A DNA stretch of 64,000 nt from an uncultured Clostridia bacterium. GTDB taxonomy: Bacteria > Bacillota > Clostridia > Peptostreptococcales > Anaerovoracaceae. Every line of letters starts with the position of its first letter. The first letter of the stretch is position 1. The stretch spans positions 1-64,000 of the forward strand of contig CAKQQT010000013.1 in assembly GCA_934271235.1 (NCBI GenBank), written 5' to 3'. A model generated the notes under the pieces. That model had not been told where the DNA came from. It saw only the letters and a list, made by a program, of their open reading frames with translations, and ran no database searches. Below, one piece after another: positions 51,986-61,241 of this stretch. A program made the position numbers and the translations under genes.

Positions 51986-53449
51986 GTGCATACTAATCCC
52001 ATGAAGAATGTACGCACAGGCGAAAAAAGCGCCGGAACAACGAAAACAAAAGAAAAAAGGAGAGCAAGGAATATCTTGATCGTAGCGGTGATGACTTCGT
52101 TCATCACCACCTTTATGGGCAGTGCCCTCAATCTCTCCGTTCCGTCGATCGGCAGGGAACTTGAAGTCGGCGGACAGACCGTAGGCTGGGCAGTCACCGT
52201 CTATATGCTGACCTGCGCCGCGCTGGCCGTGCCGCTGGGACATCTGGCGGACAGCGGCAGCCGCGAAGCGATCCTGCGTATCGGCCTCGCGATTTTCTGC
52301 GGCGCGTCCGCGGGCGCTTATTTTGCGGGAAGCATCGGGATGCTCCTGCTTTTTCGCGGCCTGCAGGGAGTCGGCGCGTCCATGATCTTCAGCACCAACC
52401 TGCCGATCCTGGTGGACGCCTTTGACGAGGCGCAGCGGGGCAGGATGCTGGGGTATGCGGCCTGCGCCAATTATCTGGGCTTGTCGGCGGGACCGGTGCT
52501 GGGCGGTATCCTGAACAGCAGCTTCGGCTGGCGTTCTGTGTTTTTCTGCACGGCAGCGGTTTCTGTACCGGCGCTTTTCACGGCGGTCTTCGGTATCGGC
52601 AGGAAACAGCGGAAAGATCCGACGCAAAAAGAGCGCGAAGCAGCACAAACTCGCGGAAAGGCCGACTATGACTTTATCGGAAGCGTGCTCTTCGCCGCGG
52701 CAATGACGGCGTCGATGTACGGACTTTCGGGTATCGGACAGGGAAGCCGCGCGATCCTGATCCTGCTCTTTGGAGCGGGCCTTTTTTGGCTGTTCCTGCA
52801 CATAGAAAGAAAGCGCCGGGACGCCGTGCTGCCGCTGCGGCTGTTTCAAAAAAATCCGCCGTTTTTGTGCTCCAATTTGGCGGCGATGATCAACTACGGC
52901 GCGAATTTCAGCGTGACCTACCTGCTGGCGCTGTATCTGCAGATCGTGCAGGGCTATACGCCGCAGACTGCAGGCTTTATCATGCTCTGCCAGACGGCGG
53001 TCATGGCGCTGCTGGCTCCCTGGATGGGCAAGCTGTCGGATCGGTACTCCCCGCATCTTTTATCCGCCGTGGGCATGGCCGTTTCTGCCTGCGCGCTGGG
53101 CGGCTTCTTTCTTTTGTCCCAAGATCCCGCCTTGTGGCAGATCCTTTTGGGACTGACCGTCTGCGGCATCGGCTTTTCTTTTTTCTCTACTCCCAATACC
53201 AACGCTGTGATGTCTTCCGTCAAAAAAGAAGATTACGGACTGGCGTCTTCCGTGCTTTCGACCATGCGCTCCGTCGGGCATACCGGCTGTATGGCGCTGG
53301 TGACCGCCGCGGTCGGGATCTATCTGGGAAATACGGCGCTCGCGGACGCCGATCCGCGGCTTTTTGTCAAAACCATGCACAGTGTATTTTTGATCTTTGC
53401 GATCTTATGTATTCTTGGAATTTTTATGGCAAAAAAACGAAAAGTGTGA
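51986..53449 (+). CDS. MFS transporter, DHA2 (EmrB/QacA-like) family
   Basis: The 487-residue protein has about 14 hydrophobic segments with the DHA2 pattern: SFITTFMGSALNLSVPSIGREL in the first helix, GHLADSGSREAILRIG (motif A), LLFRGLQGVGASMIFSTNLPIL (motif B) and NYLGLSAGPVLGGIL (motif C). It probably exports drugs or lipophilic compounds with protons. The start is GTG at 51986, close behind AAGG; ATG at 52001 is the alternative. It follows spoIVA by 14 nt, although a functional link to sporulation is unlikely. Confidence 0.85.
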   Translation: MHTNPMKNVRTGEKSAGTTKTKEKRRARNILIVAVMTSFITTFMGSALNLSVPSIGRELEVGGQTVGWAVTVYMLTCAALAVPLGHLADSGSREAILRIGLAIFCGASAGAYFAGSIGMLLLFRGLQGVGASMIFSTNLPILVDAFDEAQRGRMLGYAACANYLGLSAGPVLGGILNSSFGWRSVFFCTAAVSVPALFTAVFGIGRKQRKDPTQKEREAAQTRGKADYDFIGSVLFAAAMTASMYGLSGIGQGSRAILILLFGAGLFWLFLHIERKRRDAVLPLRLFQKNPPFLCSNLAAMINYGANFSVTYLLALYLQIVQGYTPQTAGFIMLCQTAVMALLAPWMGKLSDRYSPHLLSAVGMAVSACALGGFFLLSQDPALWQILLGLTVCGIGFSFFSTPNTNAVMSSVKKEDYGLASSVLSTMRSVGHTGCMALVTAAVGIYLGNTALADADPRLFVKTMHSVFLIFAILCILGIFMAKKRKV

Positions 53450-53522
53450 TAAAATATAAAGATATCTTACCGTGACACAAGGTCATGGTGCGAAAAAGAG
53501 ACAAGGGGTTTTGAGAAAACAC

Positions 53523-54989
53523 ATGAATACCATCTTTATACCGAACAATACCGTGCCGATCCTGGCGGGGCTGTATGCGGTCAATCTGCTGCTGATCTTC
53601 GCCGTCATCTTCGCGGAACGAAAAAGCCCGTCGGCAACGCTGGCGTGGATCATGGTCCTCGCTTTTATCCCGATCATCGGCTTCGTGTTCTATATTGTTT
53701 TTAACCAGAACATTGCCCGTATCAAGATCAATCGCCTGACGGAGAACGAACGTTATGTCGTCAGCCATGCACTGAAGAAGCAGATGCAGGAGATGGAAGA
53801 TCCGCGTTACGCGTTTTCCTGTCCGACGACCAAAAACTGGCGGCATCTGATTAAGCTGAACCAGGTCTACGGACATGCCTATTATACCGAAAACAACCGT
53901 GTCGAGCTGATCACGGACGGGACCGTGCTGTCAGAAAAAATGATGGATGATATCCGCGCGGCAAAAGAGTCCGTCAATATCGAGTATTTTATCATCAAAA
54001 AGGACTTCGTGGGGCTTTCGATGATCAATCTTTTGACCGAGAAGGCAAAAGAGGGCGTCGAGGTGCGTCTGCTGCTGGACGCGATGGGGAGCCGCACGAT
54101 CAACGAGCGTGTCCTGAAGGACTATCTGAAAGCCGGGGGCAAGGTCGGGTTCTTTTTCCGGCCGAAATTCAAGATCTTCGGACTCAAGCTCAACTACCGC
54201 AACCACCGCAAGATCGTCGTCATCGACAAGAAGATCGGCTATACCGGCGGCTATAATGTCGCCCGAGAATATATCGGAAAAAAGAAGAAGTTCGGCTACT
54301 GGCGCGACACACACGTGCGGATCACCGGCGACGCGGTCACCGATCTGAACGGCCGTTTCATTCTGGACTGGCGGTTTACCACCAAGGAGCAGATGGATCT
54401 CGTTCCGTACACCTTCGGCGAGGAAGAAGACCGCCGGGGAGTCGGCGTGCAGATCGTCTCCTGCGGACCGGAATCGCCGGCCGAAGAAGTCAAACGCGCG
54501 ATGATGCGCATGATCACGTTCGCCGAAAAGCGCGTTTATCTGCAGACACCGTATTTTGTGCCGGATCCCAGTATTGTCGAATCACTTAAGATGGCGGTGC
54601 AGTCCGGCGTGGACGTGCGGATCATGATCCCGCATATGCCCGACCATATTTTCGTTTACTGGGCTACATATTCCTATGTCGGAGAACTGCTCAGATCCGG
54701 AGCGCGGGCGTTTATCTACGACGACGGCTTCCTGCACGCCAAGACGCTGGTCGTGGACGGCGAGGTGGGCACGATCGGCTCCACGAATTTCGATAACCGC
54801 AGCTTCCGGCTCAACTTTGAGACCAACGCGGTGATCTTTGACCGTGACTTCGCGCAGCAGATGGAGCGGGCGTTCATTCACGACATGACGCATCACGGAC
54901 ATGAGCTGACCTATGCGGATTATCAGAAACGCGGCTTTTTCATTAAGTTTAAAGAAGCGATTTCCAGGCTTTTATCGGATATCCTATGA
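53523..54989 (+). CDS. cls: Cardiolipin synthase
   Basis: The 488-residue protein has two N-terminal membrane helices (about residues 9-27 and 38-57) and two phospholipase D HKD motifs, NHRKIVVIDKKIGYTGGYN and HAKTLVVDGEVGTIGSTNFDNRSF. It joins two phosphatidylglycerols into cardiolipin. The ATG at 53523 is chosen; TTG at 53511 is better spaced from AAGGGG and could be the real start. It is the first gene of an apparent operon with the ATP-grasp, MurT-like and GatD-like genes (gaps of 27 and 24 nt, then an overlap). Confidence 0.9.
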   Translation: MNTIFIPNNTVPILAGLYAVNLLLIFAVIFAERKSPSATLAWIMVLAFIPIIGFVFYIVFNQNIARIKINRLTENERYVVSHALKKQMQEMEDPRYAFSCPTTKNWRHLIKLNQVYGHAYYTENNRVELITDGTVLSEKMMDDIRAAKESVNIEYFIIKKDFVGLSMINLLTEKAKEGVEVRLLLDAMGSRTINERVLKDYLKAGGKVGFFFRPKFKIFGLKLNYRNHRKIVVIDKKIGYTGGYNVAREYIGKKKKFGYWRDTHVRITGDAVTDLNGRFILDWRFTTKEQMDLVPYTFGEEEDRRGVGVQIVSCGPESPAEEVKRAMMRMITFAEKRVYLQTPYFVPDPSIVESLKMAVQSGVDVRIMIPHMPDHIFVYWATYSYVGELLRSGARAFIYDDGFLHAKTLVVDGEVGTIGSTNFDNRSFRLNFETNAVIFDRDFAQQMERAFIHDMTHHGHELTYADYQKRGFFIKFKEAISRLLSDIL

Positions 54990-55016
54990 CAACAGACAAC
55001 AAGGGAGGACTTTATT

Positions 55017-56039
55017 ATGGAAAGTAAACTGCAGTATTATCGGAGAGTCATCAAGGGTGCGAGCTTCGAAAAGTTTTTTAAGGTGCTGGACACGGCGCAT
55101 GAGCGTTCCGGCAAAAATAAAGTTTATCTGTTCTTTGACATTCTCAGTTCCATGGCACGCTACGGAGCCGGCTACAATGATTATGTCATCTTTGAATTCT
55201 GGAATCTGAGCGCTAAGCAGCGGGATACTTATCTGACGCGTTTCCGCAGCAAGAAGCTGATGATGTTCATGAACGACCACAGCTATGCGCATATTTTCAA
55301 CAATAAGAACGAGTTCAACAAGGTGTTCAAAGACTTCATCGGCAGAGAATGTCTGGATCTGGAAACGGCGACCGATGCGGAAGTCAAGCATTTCTTCGAC
55401 ACGCGCAAGAAGATCTTCGCCAAGATGAAAGACCTTTCCTGCGGCATCGGCTGCGAGCTTCTGGAAACGGAAAAATTCGCGGACAGCGACGCGTTTTTGG
55501 CTTATATCAAAGAAAAGCATTTCGCGACGATTGAGGACGTGATCGAAAACCATCCGGACGTTGCCAAGATGTATCCGTATTCCGTCAATACCATGCGGAT
55601 GATGACGATGATCGACGCCAAAGGCGAGCCGCACCTGATCTACGCGGTCTTCAAGATGGGAAGAGACGGCAGAGTGGTGGACAACTACGGCCTGCACGGA
55701 CCGGTGGATCTGGAGACCGGGGAGTTCCTCTATCCGGCGCATTCCGGCGATACGACCGCGGGTCAGCATTATACCGAGCATCCGAACACGCACCAGCCGC
55801 TGATCGGCTACCATGTGCCATATATGAAGGAAGCGGCCGAAATGGTCAAAAAGGCGGCGCTGGTAGTCCCGCAGATGCGTTATGTCGGCTGGGACGTTGC
55901 GATCACGCCGAACGGACCGGCGATCATCGAGGGCAACAACTACTGCGCGCATGACTTCTGGCAGCTGCCGGGACAGACGCCGGGCGGCATCGGCATCATG
56001 CCGACGATCCACAAGATCATACCGGAATTTAAATACTGA
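55017..56039 (+). CDS. Sugar-transfer-associated ATP-grasp protein
   Basis: The 340-residue cytoplasmic protein resembles the ATP-grasp group found with sugar-transfer and cell-envelope genes. The C-terminal ATP/Mg site is visible as VGWDVAITPNGPAIIEGNN with D293, E305 and N307, followed by a GQTPGGIG turn. ATP-grasp enzymes join a carboxylate to an amine or thiol through an acyl-phosphate. The N-terminal half (to about residue 120) is helical. GGGAGG precedes the ATG. The position between cardiolipin synthase and a Mur ligase-like protein suggests modification of an envelope precursor. Substrates are unknown. Confidence 0.72.
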   Translation: MESKLQYYRRVIKGASFEKFFKVLDTAHERSGKNKVYLFFDILSSMARYGAGYNDYVIFEFWNLSAKQRDTYLTRFRSKKLMMFMNDHSYAHIFNNKNEFNKVFKDFIGRECLDLETATDAEVKHFFDTRKKIFAKMKDLSCGIGCELLETEKFADSDAFLAYIKEKHFATIEDVIENHPDVAKMYPYSVNTMRMMTMIDAKGEPHLIYAVFKMGRDGRVVDNYGLHGPVDLETGEFLYPAHSGDTTAGQHYTEHPNTHQPLIGYHVPYMKEAAEMVKKAALVVPQMRYVGWDVAITPNGPAIIEGNNYCAHDFWQLPGQTPGGIGIMPTIHKIIPEFKY

Positions 56040-56063
56040 TCAACGAAAGGATGCTGAACCATC

Positions 56064-57467
56064 ATGGGAAAACTCAGATATTATTTTGCTCTTTGGGCCG
56101 CGAAGCTTTCTATCATCGCGCTCAAGATCACCAGGCATAACGGCACAAACTTCCCGGGTGTGCTGGCACTGAAACTGTGCCCGGATTTTCTCCGCTACAT
56201 CGGAAAACCCAAAAAGATCATCGCCGTGACCGGGACTAACGGCAAGACGACGGTTTCCAACCTGCTTTTGGATATGCTGACCGCGGACGGCAAGCGGGTG
56301 CTCAACAACAAAATGGGCTCCAACATCAACTCCGGCATCGCGTCTTCACTGATCTACGGCGCGGGTCTGGGCGGCAGATGCAGATACGAGCTCGGACTCT
56401 TCGAGATCGACGAACGTTCCGCGCTGCGCATCTATCCGTATCTGAAGCCGGATTATATGCTGATCACCAATCTTTCCCGCGATTCGATCATGCGCAACGG
56501 ACATCCGGAATACATCCGCGATATCCTGACCCGCTACATCCCGAAAGGAACGAAGCTGATCCTCAACGCGGACGACCTGATCTGCTGCGCGATCGCGCCG
56601 GATAATCCGCGTGTGTATTTCGGCATCGAAAAAATGGACGGCGACGTGCAGGAATGTGTCAATCTCATCAACGACCTGCAGATCTGTCCGCAGTGCCATC
56701 AGAGACTGGAATACGAATACCGCCGCTACAATCATATCGGCAAGGCCTATTGCCCGCACTGCGGCTTCAAGGCTCCGGCTTATGATTACGCGGGCTGCCG
56801 GGTGGATCTTGCCGGCATGCAGATCGATGTCAAAGACAAAGATGGCACGGGCCGGTATCGGTTACTGAACGAAAGCGTCTTTAATATCTACAATGTGGTA
56901 TCGGCCGTGGCCGTGCTGCGGGAGCTGGGGTACAGCCACGCGCAGATCGAGGGTTTCTTTGAAAGGCTCAACATCGTCGGTTCGCGCTACGACGCCGAAA
57001 CGATCGGCAGCCGCACGCTTTACCGCTTGCTGGCCAAGGAAAAGAACGCGTTCGCGACGACCCGCGTCTTCGATTACATCGGCGGTCTGGACGGCGACAA
57101 AGAGATCATTCTCATGAACAGCTGTCAGGGCGACATGAAGCACTGGTCCGAAAACACCTGCTGGCTGTACGACTGTGACTTTGAATTTTTAAATCATGAC
57201 AATATCAAAAATATCGTGCTCTGCGGACCGCGGCGGTTCGACCATAAACTGCGTCTGCTGCTGGCGGGCGTTCCGGAGGAAAAGCTTTCTTTCGCGGAAA
57301 AGGAGACAGACGCGCCGGGTAAGCTGCAGCTTTTCGCAGACGACCATATCTATGTGCTGTACGGCACGGACTCGATCGCGCTCGGCAAGAAAGTCGCCGG
57401 TCAGGTCAGACAGCTGCTGATCGAAAAACAAAAAGAAGAAGAGGGAGGCGCCGCGCATGAAAATTGA
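56064..57467 (+). CDS. MurT-like Mur ligase (DUF1727) with altered active site
   Basis: The 467-residue protein aligns by eye with MurT along its length: N-terminal helix, ATP loop TGTNGKTT (56-63), the Mur central domain, the MurT Cys4 zinc ribbon (C208, C211, C230, C233) and a C-terminal DUF1727 domain (about 315-460). In MurT the DUF1727 part carries the KNPAG motif and a catalytic Asp in a DGRDTSW block. Here the same places read AKEKNAFATT and SENTCW, so the Asp appears to be Asn364. ATP binding is likely retained but amidation of lipid II is not. It overlaps the GatD-like gene by 11 nt. Confidence 0.82.
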   Translation: MGKLRYYFALWAAKLSIIALKITRHNGTNFPGVLALKLCPDFLRYIGKPKKIIAVTGTNGKTTVSNLLLDMLTADGKRVLNNKMGSNINSGIASSLIYGAGLGGRCRYELGLFEIDERSALRIYPYLKPDYMLITNLSRDSIMRNGHPEYIRDILTRYIPKGTKLILNADDLICCAIAPDNPRVYFGIEKMDGDVQECVNLINDLQICPQCHQRLEYEYRRYNHIGKAYCPHCGFKAPAYDYAGCRVDLAGMQIDVKDKDGTGRYRLLNESVFNIYNVVSAVAVLRELGYSHAQIEGFFERLNIVGSRYDAETIGSRTLYRLLAKEKNAFATTRVFDYIGGLDGDKEIILMNSCQGDMKHWSENTCWLYDCDFEFLNHDNIKNIVLCGPRRFDHKLRLLLAGVPEEKLSFAEKETDAPGKLQLFADDHIYVLYGTDSIALGKKVAGQVRQLLIEKQKEEEGGAAHEN

Positions 57468-58215
57468 AGTTTTATATCCTGAGATCGCCAACCTCTACGG
57501 AGATCTTGCCAATGTTACTTACCTTGCGCGCTCCTGCCCGGAGATCGAGGTCGTGGAAACGCATCTTGCGGATGTGCCGCTGTTTGTCAGCGAAAAACCG
57601 GATCTGATCTATATGGGAACGATGACGGAGAGCGCGCAGCTTTTGGTCGTCGAAGCCTTGCGCAAACACTTGGACGCACTCAAGGCGCGCATCGATGACG
57701 GCACGCTGTTCTGGATCACCGGCAACGCGCTGGAGGTTTTCGGCAGTGAGATCCGCGATGTGGACGGCACGACGGTATCTTGTCTGGGATTGTTCCCGAC
57801 CGCTGCCAAGCGTGATATGCTGCACCGTTTTAACTCTCTGTATCTGGGAAGCTTCGAACCCGGGGACGAGGCCGCGCCGCTTGCGATCGTCGGCTATAAG
57901 AGCCAGTTTACGCATTCCTATATCGAAGCGGACAAGACCGCATCGGCGGTTTATCCGGACGGAACGCCGATCTGGACGACAACCAGAGGGCCGGGCCTCA
58001 ACCCGGAGACGGCCGAAGAGGGTCTGCGTCAAAATAATTTCCTGGCTACTTATGTGATCGGACCGCTGCTGGTGCTCAATCCGCCGCTGGCCAAGTGGAC
58101 GCTGCAGAAGATGGGCGTCTCGCAACCGCAGCTTGCGTTTGAAGACGCTGCGATGGAAGCCTATCGCATCCGTGTGCAGGAGTACAGCGATCCGAATACC
58201 GGATTTTATTATTGA
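57457..58215 (+). CDS. GatD-like glutamine amidotransferase fold without catalytic residues
   Basis: The 252-residue protein matches GatD/CobQ-type class I amidotransferases: LYPEIANLYGDLANVTYLARSC at the start, the nucleophile-elbow region DGTLFWITGNALEVFG, and a C-terminal FLATYVIGPLLVLNPPL block. In GatD the elbow reads ICGGYQFLG with the nucleophilic Cys and the later block reads TYLHGP with the catalytic His. Here the positions are Thr88 and Ile201, so glutaminase activity should be lost. Location and 11-nt overlap with the MurT-like gene mirror real murT-gatD pairs. It is probably a structural or repurposed subunit. Confidence 0.85.
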   Translation: MKIEVLYPEIANLYGDLANVTYLARSCPEIEVVETHLADVPLFVSEKPDLIYMGTMTESAQLLVVEALRKHLDALKARIDDGTLFWITGNALEVFGSEIRDVDGTTVSCLGLFPTAAKRDMLHRFNSLYLGSFEPGDEAAPLAIVGYKSQFTHSYIEADKTASAVYPDGTPIWTTTRGPGLNPETAEEGLRQNNFLATYVIGPLLVLNPPLAKWTLQKMGVSQPQLAFEDAAMEAYRIRVQEYSDPNTGFYY

Positions 58216-58231
58216 AAGGAAGGAGCACGCT

Positions 58232-59029
58232 ATGTATCTGAGTGTCGGTGAGATCTCAAAGACTCTGGGCATTTCGACGGAAGCTATCCGTCATTATGTA
58301 CAGGAAGGCATCATCACGCCGCATAAGAATGCGGAGAACAACTATTGGGAATACTCATCCGATGATTTTATCCGTCTTTCGGATGTGCTGTTTTATCGTT
58401 CCATGGGTCTGTCGATCAAAGAGATCAAGGCTATCATGGACGGCGCGCCGGTGAAAGCGATCGGCGATATCATCAAGGGCCGGCGGGCAGAGCTGATCAA
58501 TATCATCAAAGACACGGTGAACATGATGCAGCGGCTGGACTCCTGGGAGGAATGTTATTGGGAAGAGATCGGCCTGGTCGGAAAGTTCAAGATCGGGCCG
58601 ATGCCGATCGAATACCGCAGGGAGGATTTTATCCAAGAGGGCGAGCATATCGCAAACTGTCTCAGGCAGTGCTTTGATCTGGACAAGGAGGACTGGATGT
58701 GCCTGTCGGTCTCGTTCTACTATAGCCTGACGGAGAAAGAAAAAGGACTGCAGAAGTATTTTTCTTTCAGCGAAACGACACGTCTGAAGATCTGCAACGT
58801 AAAGATCAGCGGGATTGAAGAAAAGGCGGATAACTGTCTGATCACGGAAGTGCTGTTCTCGGAAGATCCCGAGAACATGACGGCGCCGATGCTGGCCTAC
58901 GCAAAAGAGCATGGATTGAAGCTGACCGGCGAGTTTTACGGCAGGGAAGAGACCAACTTCTACCGGGACGGCAAGCGCATGGGACTGTATAAGATCTACG
59001 CGCCGATCGCGGACGGAATAAAAAGATGA
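58232..59029 (+). CDS. MerR-family regulator of the MurT/GatD-like operon
   Basis: The 265-residue protein has the MerR winged helix (YLSVGEISKTLGISTEAIRHYVQEGIITP, about 2-30) with FYRSMGLSIKEIKAIMDG, a dimer helix (about 80-115) and a C-terminal effector domain of about 150 residues that lacks clustered metal ligands. AAGGAG precedes the ATG at 58232, 16 nt after the GatD-like gene, and a terminator follows, so it ends the operon. It may regulate the operon in response to an envelope or drug-like ligand. The target promoter was not identified. Confidence 0.8.
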   Translation: MYLSVGEISKTLGISTEAIRHYVQEGIITPHKNAENNYWEYSSDDFIRLSDVLFYRSMGLSIKEIKAIMDGAPVKAIGDIIKGRRAELINIIKDTVNMMQRLDSWEECYWEEIGLVGKFKIGPMPIEYRREDFIQEGEHIANCLRQCFDLDKEDWMCLSVSFYYSLTEKEKGLQKYFSFSETTRLKICNVKISGIEEKADNCLITEVLFSEDPENMTAPMLAYAKEHGLKLTGEFYGREETNFYRDGKRMGLYKIYAPIADGIKR

Positions 59030-59040
59030 AAAAGACCTTG

Positions 59041-59074
59041 ACCTCGGGCATGCCCCGAGGTTTATACTTTTTTT
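59041..59074 (+). terminator. Terminator of the cls to merR operon
   Basis: CCTCGGG (59042-59048) pairs with CCCGAGG (59054-59060), followed after a few bases by a seven-T run. Confidence 0.7.
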
Positions 59075-59120
59075 GAAAAAACCGATAACTGAAAAGAGTG
59101 ACAAGGGAGAAGTTAATATC

Positions 59121-60416
59121 ATGAACGGAAACAAACAACAGATCCGTGACTATTTTCTCGCGCAGAAAGACGAGATCTGCACGCATCTGAAGCATTTAAT
59201 GGAGATCAAAAGCGTCAGTGACGACCGCAAGACCTGCAAAGAAGCGCTGCGGTACGTGATGAAACTGGCAGAGTCTTTGGGCATGAAGACCGCCGTCGGA
59301 AAACATGGCGACGTCGGCGTGATCGAGATCGGCGCGGGCGACCTGACACTGGGGATCTTGGCACATGTGGACGTTGTGGACGAGGGCAGCCGCGCAATCT
59401 GGAAATATGAGCCGTTTTCTCTGACGGAGAAAGACGGGATGCTCTACGGACGCGGCATCGTTGACGATAAAGGGCCGGTGATCGTCAGCCTTTATGCAAT
59501 GAAATTCCTGCTGGAACAGGTACCGGAATTTACACGTAAGATCCAGCTGATCGTGGGGACCAGCGAGGAATCCGTCTGGTACGATATGATCCACTTCAAG
59601 GAGGAATTTCCGCTGCCGGATTATGGCTATTCACCGGACGGCAATTTCCCGATCTTTAATGTCGAAAACGGTTATATGGATGTGGTTTTGGAATTCACAC
59701 AGGAACTGCCGGATGTTTATGACGCGTTCCGCAGCGGTTCTTCCGAGAACAGCGTACCGTCGGAAGCAGAGTTTTCCTACTACGGACAGATCCAGCGTTT
59801 CCGGGGAAAGGCCGCGCACAGCTCGACACCGGAGCTTGGCGAGAACGCGATGCTCAAAATGGCAGCGTCGCTGTCGGAACCGAAGCCGGACTTTGCCGGA
59901 TTCCTCTGTGATTTTTTCCCTGCAGGCGTTTACGCGTCACTGCTCCCGCTGGAAAAAGATCCGAATGTAAAGACTGACGGTCCGGTGCTGCCGACTACGA
60001 TCGTGCCGACGATCCTCAAACAGGAGGGCCGCCGCGTCAGTATCAACTTCAATATCCGGCAGGCGTTTGATATCCCGAACGAGAATATTCTGGCGGCGTT
60101 TGAACAGGAAAAGGAAGCCTATCATTACGAGATCCATATCAAAGAAAATCTGTCGCCGATCTTTGTCGACGAACAGCAGCCGTGGCTCACACGCATGAAA
60201 GAGGTCTATGAATCTTATGGACAAAAGTGCGAGTTCCTGCCGGCGGCCGGGTGTACCTATGCCAAGACGATCCCGAATTTTGTCAGCTGGGGACCGGTAT
60301 TTCCGGAGGATCTGGACTGCGCGCACATGGAAAACGAAGAGATCTCTCTTGCCAGCTTCCTGCTGGGCGCGGAGATCTACACCGCTTATCTGTATCAGGA
60401 AGCGATCCTGTTGTGA
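59121..60416 (+). CDS. Sapep/PepV-like M20 dipeptidase
   Basis: The 431-residue protein is an M20A metallopeptidase of the Sapep type: LGILAHVDVVDEG (first zinc His-Asp), the YGRGIVDDKGPV block, GTSEESVWYD (bridging Glu), FRGKAAHSSTPELGENA in the lid domain and the C-terminal metal His. It hydrolyses dipeptides in the cytoplasm. The ATG at 59121 lies behind GGGAG. It opens the second peptide-use block, followed by a C39-like lipoprotein and another M20 enzyme. The precise peptide preference is not evident. Confidence 0.87.
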   Translation: MNGNKQQIRDYFLAQKDEICTHLKHLMEIKSVSDDRKTCKEALRYVMKLAESLGMKTAVGKHGDVGVIEIGAGDLTLGILAHVDVVDEGSRAIWKYEPFSLTEKDGMLYGRGIVDDKGPVIVSLYAMKFLLEQVPEFTRKIQLIVGTSEESVWYDMIHFKEEFPLPDYGYSPDGNFPIFNVENGYMDVVLEFTQELPDVYDAFRSGSSENSVPSEAEFSYYGQIQRFRGKAAHSSTPELGENAMLKMAASLSEPKPDFAGFLCDFFPAGVYASLLPLEKDPNVKTDGPVLPTTIVPTILKQEGRRVSINFNIRQAFDIPNENILAAFEQEKEAYHYEIHIKENLSPIFVDEQQPWLTRMKEVYESYGQKCEFLPAAGCTYAKTIPNFVSWGPVFPEDLDCAHMENEEISLASFLLGAEIYTAYLYQEAILL

Positions 60417-60452
60417 TAAAAAAATCTAAAGTAAGAGCAAGGAGGAAATCTT

Positions 60453-61178
60453 ATGAAAAAGTTTGCAGTTATCCTTTTGACCATCTGCCTGATGTCCGTG
60501 ATGCTCTGCGCGTGCGCTGCCGACAGCGGCGGTATGGACGCAGACACCGAGACGCCGGAACCGAACAATGATTTCTATGACTGGGGTATGGACCACATCA
60601 GCATGAAAGACATTTCACCGGACGTGTTCCTGGAAGTGCCGCTGTACCGTCAGGCGTCTTCTTACACCTGCGGCGTGGCCTGCACGATGTCGATCCTGCG
60701 CTACGCGGGCTATGACTTTGATGTGAGGGAAGACCGCCTGGCCGCGACGCTGGGCTCCACGCCGGAGGACGGTACAAACTATCACAGCATCGTCGATTAC
60801 CTGAACAGCGTCTACTATGAGGAAGAAGACAATCTGATGTTTGAAGCAGAAGCAAAGATGGAGATGACGATCGACGATCTGACGGCCTGCCTGGATGAGG
60901 GCAAACTTGTTATCTGCGCGTTCCAGGCATGGGGCGATCCAGAAGTTTACGCGGAAGACTATGAATCCGGACATTATGCGATCGTGATCGGCTATGATGA
61001 TGACAACCTTTACTTCATGGATCCGTCGACCGCCGGTGTCTATACCTATATCCCGAAAACGGAATTTGAGACCCGATGGCACGATTATGACAAGGACGGA
61101 AAATGCGAACAGCTCGGTATCATCGTGACGCCGAAGCAGACGGCTTACGACAAGAGCGAAATTTACAAACTGGATTAG
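60453..61178 (+). CDS. C39-like cysteine peptidase lipoprotein
   Basis: The 241-residue protein has a signal peptide with a lipobox-like LCAC (Cys21), a 35-residue linker, and a papain-like C39 domain. The domain has oxyanion Gln67, Cys73 (SSYTCGVACTMSIL), His174 (ESGHYAIVIGYD) and Asp190 (FMDPS). It is probably anchored to the outer membrane face, where it cleaves peptides. No ABC bacteriocin exporter is linked, so a role in nutrition or precursor trimming is open. AAGGAGG precedes the ATG. Confidence 0.85.
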   Translation: MKKFAVILLTICLMSVMLCACAADSGGMDADTETPEPNNDFYDWGMDHISMKDISPDVFLEVPLYRQASSYTCGVACTMSILRYAGYDFDVREDRLAATLGSTPEDGTNYHSIVDYLNSVYYEEEDNLMFEAEAKMEMTIDDLTACLDEGKLVICAFQAWGDPEVYAEDYESGHYAIVIGYDDDNLYFMDPSTAGVYTYIPKTEFETRWHDYDKDGKCEQLGIIVTPKQTAYDKSEIYKLD

Positions 61179-61241
61179 AAGAAGGAGACGCGGGATTGCA
61201 GCAGAGGATCTTCTGCTGCAATTTCGAAGCGAGGTGACAAC

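Noticed and set aside
60453..61178. C39 protein as a bacteriocin-processing exporter component
   Set aside because: It is a stand-alone lipoprotein without ABC transporter domains and no double-glycine leader peptide gene is visible nearby.
61195..61222. ATTGCAGCAGA/TCTGCTGCAAT hairpin as a terminator before the M20 gene
   Set aside because: The stem is good but no T-run follows; a processing or attenuation role cannot be shown, so it is only mentioned with the gene.
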